Source of the DNA: Physcomitrium patens
Lineage: Eukaryota; Streptophyta; Bryopsida; Funariales; Funariaceae
Assembly: GCF_000002425.4 (NCBI RefSeq)
Contig: NC_037263.1
Coordinates: forward strand, 5,208,959-5,272,958
Direction of reading: 5' to 3'
Length of the DNA stretch: 64,000 nucleotides
Of the stretch, positions 58,120 to 64,000 are shown one piece after another. The notes beneath the pieces were generated by a model. It saw only the letters and a program-made list of their open reading frames with translations. It ran no database searches and was not told the DNA's origin. The position numbers were made by a program, and so were the translations under genes. Within the stretch, counting starts at the first letter, position 1, and each line of letters begins with the position of its first letter.

Positions 58120-59691
58120 TGATATGTATTATCTTATTTGGAAATGCATCGAGCATCTAGTTGTGGAAGATAAAATTATATTTTAGAAATATCTAAAAAA
58201 TCTTAATATGTTTCACCCATATAAAAAAAATATAATTCAAATTTTAATTCAAAAGTAAAATTCAATACACAGTGTTCAAAAATACTCTTCTTAGTAACCT
58301 CAACTATACATAAATTTCAATTGTCATATTTCTTTTATAATTAAGCAACTTTAATTTCTCTATGGAAGTCCTAACTCTATTCTATGAGTTTTAGCAAGTT
58401 GTAACTTCTAATCTGATTAACTTCTTGGTATGAAATTTTACAAACTAATACTACTATAATTCTTCTGCATACTTAGAAATATTCAGCCCAATCCAACTTA
58501 AATATTGTGAAGAAAAGTCCAAAAACCATATTAATATCACTTCACTACCAACTTTAAAGTTAATGGAAGTGTTCCAATAGTAATTTCTCCTTCTCTAATT
58601 ATTAACTTCAACTCAAAATAGATATTTGGCTTGATCTTGAAGTCTTCTAAGACATGCCAAAATTTATCTTGATCCAATAAGTAAATCTTTAGATATCATA
58701 AAAATCCTATCTAATCTCAAACTGCCAACTTTTGATACATTCTTATATCAAAACCTAGATATCTCTCAATTTCATAATTAGATTGATACAAAATTTTACA
58801 CACATTTAGCACATCTAATCAATCAAGCATTATCAAATTTTGAACTATAGATGTGACACCAATTGCATGAACTTACTAAGAGTGCTAGCTCTAATTGTAT
58901 TGTATATATCCCAAGTTATGGATATAAACCCTGAATTTGAATAACAATTGTAAAGTCATTTCAAATCCTATAAAAATAAGCCTTATATTTTTGGAATAAG
59001 CTTGAAGCTAGCTTATGAACCTATTTGCCAATCTTTGAATGTCTCCTTATTTTGTCTTAGGCAGCCATTTTAGTAGCTAGAGGTCAAATTTCAACCTTGC
59101 TCTACAAATAGTCAATCCTCGGATATCAATCCAATCTATCTTAAGGGTTTTTTAGCCCGACCTTACCATCAATTTAACTATAGTATCAACCATATTAATT
59201 ATTTATCTCTTTTATTTTATTTTATTTTATTTATGACTTTTCTATGGCAATAAAAGAGATTCTATGGTTTAGAAGGTAAAATTCCTAATCAACTTTTAAT
59301 CTACTAGCTATTAAGATAAAAATAAATAAATAAAGAGGCTCTTATAAAAACTATGTTTAAATATCTTGAATTATTATTGAATCAAGATAATTAAATTTTA
59401 ATTAAAAATTTATTTTTGATTATATTTTTACTATATACTTATGTTATAATATGACACCATAAATACTTCTAAGAATGAATCAAATTATAGAATAATTATG
59501 AATTTTTTTCTATCAAAGGTGTAAATTAAAAAAAAATATTCTTAAAAATAAGTTTTTTAAAAAATCGAACTTGAGTAAATCTATCAAGATATTGAGAAAA
59601 ATGCAACCTTAGATAGAATTTTACTTATTATAAAAACCTTCAAAATTTTGATCTTATTCCATCAAACTTCTCACGTATACTTATCCTTACC
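58120..59691 (+). mobile_element. F2: diverged copy of F in A0 gag
   Basis: Colinear with F1: start TGATATGTATTATC, GAAATGCATCGAGCATC (58161), the ATACTTATGTTATAATATGA block (59435-59454) matching ATACTCGTGTTACAACACAA in F1, and an end in CCTTACC. Much more AT-rich than F1, as expected for an older copy. About 1.57 kb. No convincing direct repeat at the edges. No ORF. Confidence 0.55.
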
Positions 59692-60202
59692 TTCTTTGTA
59701 TTTGTAATAGCAACACTTCTCAAATTTTAGTTGTGAACTTGATCTACTTGCTTCTCTTAATTGTATAACTTCTTTGTACAAATTTTGAACTTCATTGTTG
59801 ACTTCTTCTATAAGCATAGAAAGAGTTCTTCTATGATTTATTTTAAAAATATATAAGATTTCTATTCTTAAAGTATTGATAAGCTTATGAAGATATGTAA
59901 TAGTTACAAATCTATTCTTATTTTTGCTAAAAATATTATCTATAATCTTTCTTTCTATAGATAATTCCAAAAAATTTAAAATATTAAATTAGAGGAGGAT
60001 AATCAACATCCTGTAATATCAAATCAAAATTTTTAAAAAGAGAGGTAATCTACTTTCTTTAAGAAAAAAAGTAGTGTTAAAAAACAAAATTTTTTGTTTA
60101 AAGATAGGTAGTCGACAATCTTTAAAATATAATAATAGAAGTAGAATAATCCATTTAATTCTAAAATAAGATAAGAATAATAAGTTAGCATTCTTATCAA
60201 AC
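59692..60202 (-). pseudogene. A0 gag N-terminus and leader
   Basis: The open frame at 59671-59970 (minus; its C-terminal end runs into F2) matches the N-terminus of A2 gag (RFVTITYLHKLINTLRIEIL; EVQNLYKEVIQLREAS), a likely coiled coil. 59971-60202 is non-coding leader containing GGTAATC-type motifs (reverse of GATTACC). Confidence 0.7.
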
Positions 60203-60743
60203 TGTCAAAAACATGAACTTCAAAGAACTAAAAGATCAATATACTCTTATGTCACTCAAAAAGTCTAAATAATCACTTAAAGATGATATAATATTAAATT
60301 AGAATGGCTATTATAAAAGATAAAAAGATTAAAAAGTCTTAAAAAAATAAGACTAAAGACTACAAAGGTATTGGTAAGAGTGAAGAAGGCTTCACTCTTG
60401 CCCCTATATATACTATCTAACTAGCAATTATAAAGTAATGTTCTATAGGACCTCCAATATGTGTTGATTTTGCTAGATATATGTCTTAACTTGCAAGGCA
60501 ATTTTTTTATATGTATGCCACATAGTTAGCTTGTCCTACAAGCTACCAATATATTTGATATTTGGTTAACTTATTAACTAAGTACCTAACCTATCAATCA
60601 ACTACAAACACATATAAAATCAAAATCATGTCTATGAAGCTTTTAGAAATCTTTTCTTAAATATGTTATGAAATTAATCTATATTTATCTACTTCTCTCT
60701 AATCATATAGATTATTAATGGTATATATATGTATATCCATGAT
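60203..60743 (-). repeat. A0 5' LTR
   Basis: 541 bp; plus-strand text TGTCAAAAAC to CCATGAT. Perfect stem-loop at 60376-60399 next to reversed TATATATA (60406-60413). TSD CTAGA at 60744-60748. Confidence 0.8.
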
Positions 60744-60770
60744 CTAGATTATAACTAATATAAATATGTA
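60744..60770 (-). other. A4 LTR tail
   Basis: TSD CTAGA and the last bases of the LTR into which A0 inserted. Its final bases ATGTA (60766-60770) may be the left TSD of A3; the right one lies outside the window. Confidence 0.5.
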
Positions 60771-62075
60771 TGTATAAATGACATGAATCTTGAAGAAAGA
60801 AAATCCTCAATACACTCTTGTGACATTCAAAAGAACTAGAAAGTCACTCAAAGATGATATAGTATTGAATTAGAATGGCTATTGCTAAAAATAAAAAGAC
60901 TAGAAAGTCTTGAAATAAGACTAAGGACTAAAAAGGTATTGACAAGAATGAAGAAGGATTTACTTTTGCCTCCATATATACTCTTTAATTAGAAGCTATG
61001 TAGCAATATTCTATAGGACCTCCAATATGTGTTAACTTTACTAGCTACATGTCTTAACTTGCAAGACAAGTTATTTATGTATGTGGTACATAGTTAACTT
61101 TTTCTATAAGCTATTATACAAAGTTAGCTTGTTCCAGAAGCTATCAACACATGGTTAAATTTTTTGCCAAGTTTCTAACCTAGAAACACATCTAAAGCCA
61201 AAGTTGCATCTATGAAGCTTCTAGAAAGCTTCTCTAGAAGACTTTATGAAATTAATCTATATTTATCTAATTCTACTTAATCATATAAGTGTAGAATAGA
61301 TATTAGTTTATTTTTGTAAGATATTAGTAAAATAAACTAATAGTCCATAAAATAGTCACTTGAGGAGGACAGATGGTTAATTTAATTATTAAAAGTGGTT
61401 AATTACAGGATTACGGTTAGAATCTAGAAATTAAGAGTAATTATATAGGAGTTGTAGAAGTTTGTTGGGGTGCCAGACTATGATAGTCATGAGCTGAGAT
61501 AAGCTTGGTACTACCTCTTTTTTTCTTTGTTTTCTTTGTTGTTGAAAAGTAATGGATCATTTTTGAATATTGAGAAGTGAGTCTGTGGAATAAATCAGAG
61601 ATTGATTTATGAGTTATTGATTATGTAATTGGAGCACTGAGTGATTGAATTATATGAGAAATTATTGAAAGATTATGATTTTTGTTTATTGAGAGCTGTG
61701 TATGTTTTAGACAAAAGAAGTTGGTGTTTACAAAAATTCTGTGAATTCAGATTGGTTGGAGTGAAGTCTATTATTCTTGATGTTGGATGGAAATTATTGT
61801 GTTTTGAGCAATCTTTTGAGAGTGCAGGGTTGCATACTATTGTTATCAGTTCATGAAGGACTATTGTTACTGGGAAAAAACATCATAGTGTTACTTAGTA
61901 TTTTAATGGTTCAGAATATAGTTAATTGTGTGACCCTAATAAGCAAAACTCATGCACTTAGTCTTTCCCTGTGTTCAAATTCCTCTATACATGTTTATTC
62001 TGAAAGAAATTGTAGAATAAATAAAACAACAATCGCACTAAGTAACTATTGAGATAAATATATATGTCCATGACA
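60771..62075 (-). repeat. A3 3' LTR, split by B4
   Basis: Left end TGTATAAATGACATG, right end TCCATGACA. Heat-shock-element pattern GAAgcTTCtaGAA at 61214-61226. B4 occupies 61290-62037. Confidence 0.75.
61290..62037 (+). mobile_element. B4: solo LTR of family B in the A3 LTR
   Basis: 748 bp, TGTAGAATAG to AACAATCGCA. Flanks ATAAG (61285-61289) and CTAAG (62038-62042) are a TSD with one mismatch. Contains the B-family block ATAAGCTTGGTACTACCTC (61499-61517). No internal region remains, as after recombination between the two LTRs. Confidence 0.85.
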
Positions 62076-64000
62076 TTACCCCCCCTTCTAGAGACAAGTT
62101 CCATGACGAGCGGTCATCATCTTTCATAAATCTTTATAATTCTTTATCTTGGTTTTGATAGATATCATTAATAAAAGGCCTCAATCTTCTTTGCTACATT
62201 TACAAGATTCTTTTTTAACTCCCATGTGCATCCATTAATATTATATCCACGCTAATGAAAAAGAAATTCTAACCTATTTTGGCATTGCTTTGAATCTAAG
62301 ACTTCTTCTACCTTGAACTCTTGATTATTATCTACTTCTAAATGAAGAAGTGATATTTATCTTCTTTTCAAGATATTCATTGTTTTATATGGCTCAAGAA
62401 GGGATACATGAAATATATGATGGATCTTCATGGACTGTGGTAGATATAATCAATAAGCAATATGATTGATTTATTCACAAATAAGAAAACGTCTCAGCCT
62501 ACGATAGTCTAACTCATCACAAGAATGAGTAGTCTTGATATTGTGATAAAGTAACCATACCTTATCACCTACATTTAATTATATTTTCTCTTTGCAATAG
62601 GCATCTGGATTGGTTTTTTTTCATTCTTGATCTTCCTTTAATAGTATCTTCATTGTTGCATGTAGCTCTGATAAGTAATTTACTAAATCTTGTGCCGCAA
62701 TATTATCTACTATTGAAAAGTCAAAAGTATCAAGTCATGGATGATAACCATAATTGACAAAGAAAGGTGTTTATTGAGTAGAAGAATATATTAAATTATT
62801 GTATGCAAACTCTGTCAATAGAAAAAAAATTATCCAATCATCTTAATCATAGTTGATAGTACACCTTAAATATTACTCCAAAACTTGATTCACCTATTCT
62901 ATTTATCCATCAATTTAAGAATAAAAAGCCAAAGAAAGTTTTATATCCATCTTTAGAATCTTGAATAGGATTCTTCAAAATCTTGATATAAATTGAATCT
63001 TCCTATCCAATATAATAACCTTTGGTAATCTATATTAGCAATAGATATTGTCAAAAAAAACCTTAGCTATTTCTTTACCTGAAATAGATTTTATTCATGG
63101 TATAAAATGTGCCATTTTAGTGAACTAATCTATGATTATAAATATAGAGTCATATGAACTTGAACTTAAACGATCAGTATTAAAATCTATAGAAATGAAA
63201 GACCATCACTATTTAGATATAGACAATGATTGGAGAAGTCCATAGGATTGATGACAAGGAGTTTTTGATCTTAAACAAATATCACATGACTAAAAAGTCT
63301 TTTACTACCTTTCACATTTGTAACTACCAAAAATCTTTGGATATAAGCTCTAAAGTCTTGTTGTATCTAAAATGTCGTACTACTGGAAAGTCATGACGTG
63401 CTTGAAGAACACATAAACATGCTTCTTCTTTTGAAATATATAAGTGTCCTTCGAAGTAGAGTAGGTTGTTTTTTATTTTGAACTTTGAAATATCATGAAA
63501 CTTAGAAGGAAGATTCTTGATATCATGAACAAGAAGATCAAAGGACATACTTGATTGAATTTATTTGACAAAGGTCAAATCAACAGCCAATATGGATTTC
63601 ATTGCTTGAAGATGAAAATATTCTAACTTCAAGAAGATTGTTCTTTGTTGATTAAAAGATACGTTTCTTTCTTTTGGTGCAAGATAAGATCATCTAAAAA
63701 AACATCTGATAAATCTTATTGTTTTATAAGTTGATATATGATCTTAATAATGACATGTTCTAACTAGTTTGGTGACAATTCAAATCACGTGCCGACATGA
63801 AATACTCAAAGTTCTTGTGATATGTATATACTATGATTAGTCTTAAAGTTTTTTCTAGATAATCATGCCATTCTTAAAATGAATCCACAATTACAAGAAG
63901 TTCTTTATTGTGGATCTTATAATTAATCTCGATTGCTGAAATTTTTTTGGAATAAAAAGCTACTAGATAGAATTTGTTATTTGTTTCCATTTTTGACAAT
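62076..64000 (-). pseudogene. A3 pol 3' part: RNase H, integrase, chromodomain
   Basis: From left to right on the plus strand: chromodomain (62230-62350), integrase C-terminus (62480-62760), core (62900-63210), zinc region in an open frame 63324-63548 (KNLPSKFHDISKFKIKNNLL, ARHDFPVVRHFRYNKTLEL with both His kept), RNase H (63830-64000, LSQ.. and AFYSKK-type text). The chromodomain end lies close to the LTR, so there is no accessory ORF. Several stops. Confidence 0.75.

Larger units (their letters stand above)
2831..60743 (-). mobile_element. A0: Ty3/Gypsy chromovirus, outermost nested element
   Basis: Minus-strand LTR retrotransposon split by A1. Left (3') LTR 2831-3361, pol 3' part 3362-4768, then after A1 the rest of pol, gag and leader (55379-60202) and the 5' LTR 60203-60743. 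The flanks CTAGA at 2826-2830 and 60744-60748 are identical and serve as the TSD. All coding parts are heavily decayed, with many stops and frameshifts, so this is one of the oldest layers. With A1 and its contents removed the element is about 7.3 kb, part of which is insertion F2. Confidence 0.8.
60771..64000 (-). mobile_element. A3: Ty3/Gypsy chromovirus, cut by the window end
   Basis: Minus strand. 3' LTR 60771-62075 (about 552 bp without the B4 insertion), then chromodomain, integrase and RNase H, running off the window. Less decayed than A0 and A1. A C/T-rich stretch right after the LTR (62076-62091; sense-strand purines) is its PPT. Confidence 0.8.

Noticed and set aside
1-64000. tRNA or rRNA genes
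   Set aside because: No cloverleaf or rRNA-like stretch was noticed by eye; the tRNA-like signals are only primer-binding sites.

Overview
This window is plant nuclear DNA made almost entirely of LTR retrotransposons inserted into one another. I see no intact host gene, no tRNA or rRNA gene, and no CRISPR array. The sequence is strongly AT-rich. It suggests a large, repeat-dominated land-plant genome. The Ty3/Gypsy chromovirus pol sequences look like the Tcn1-type group, best known from fungi and non-seed plants, and they sit beside Athila/Tat-type (OTA) elements, which are plant-specific. A lycophyte, fern or moss-like host is therefore plausible, but this is inference.

The layout is a nested stack, readable from matching short target-site duplications (TSDs). 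Outermost is an inverted pair of old LTRs (about 1785-2830). Element A0 (minus strand, 2831-60743, TSD CTAGA) holds A1 (plus, 4774-55373, TSD ATAGG/ATAAG). A1 holds A2 (plus, 9831-54009, TSD ATATA). A2 holds B3 (minus, 11705-44800, TSD TCTCT). B3 holds B2 (minus, 14672-38218, TSD ACGTG/ATGTG). B2's gag was then hit twice, by E (plus, 22809-28891, TSD CTAAG) and by B1 (plus, 29032-36492, TSD GCCTC). B1 itself contains a 1.4-kb insertion, F1. Smaller insertions (C1, C2, D, F2) sit in B3, in the A2 3' LTR and in A0. To the right, another minus-strand A element (A3) starts at 60771, carries a solo B-type LTR (B4), and runs off the window end. Positions 1-1060 are richer in GC and are not explained by any of these families.

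Families A and E are related chromoviruses with the order LTR, gag (one CCHC knuckle), protease, RT, RNase H, integrase, chromodomain, LTR. E is the youngest and best preserved. It keeps one pol frame over 3.5 kb, broken only by stop codons, and has an extra 117-residue ORF after pol whose homologous remnant is also in A1. Family B is OTA-type: a primer-binding site like the tRNA-Asp one, a gag with up to four zinc knuckles, a DEGS protease motif, RT/RNase H/integrase, then an extra coiled-coil ORF between pol and the 3' LTR.

The most interesting signals are heat-shock-element arrays in the E and A LTRs, the accessory ORF shared by E and A1, the extra ORF plus duplicated purine tract in family B, a perfect stem-loop just downstream of the TATA box in family A, a gag stop codon shared by two independently inserted B copies, and a 180-bp periodic repeat with a palindromic core in insertion D.
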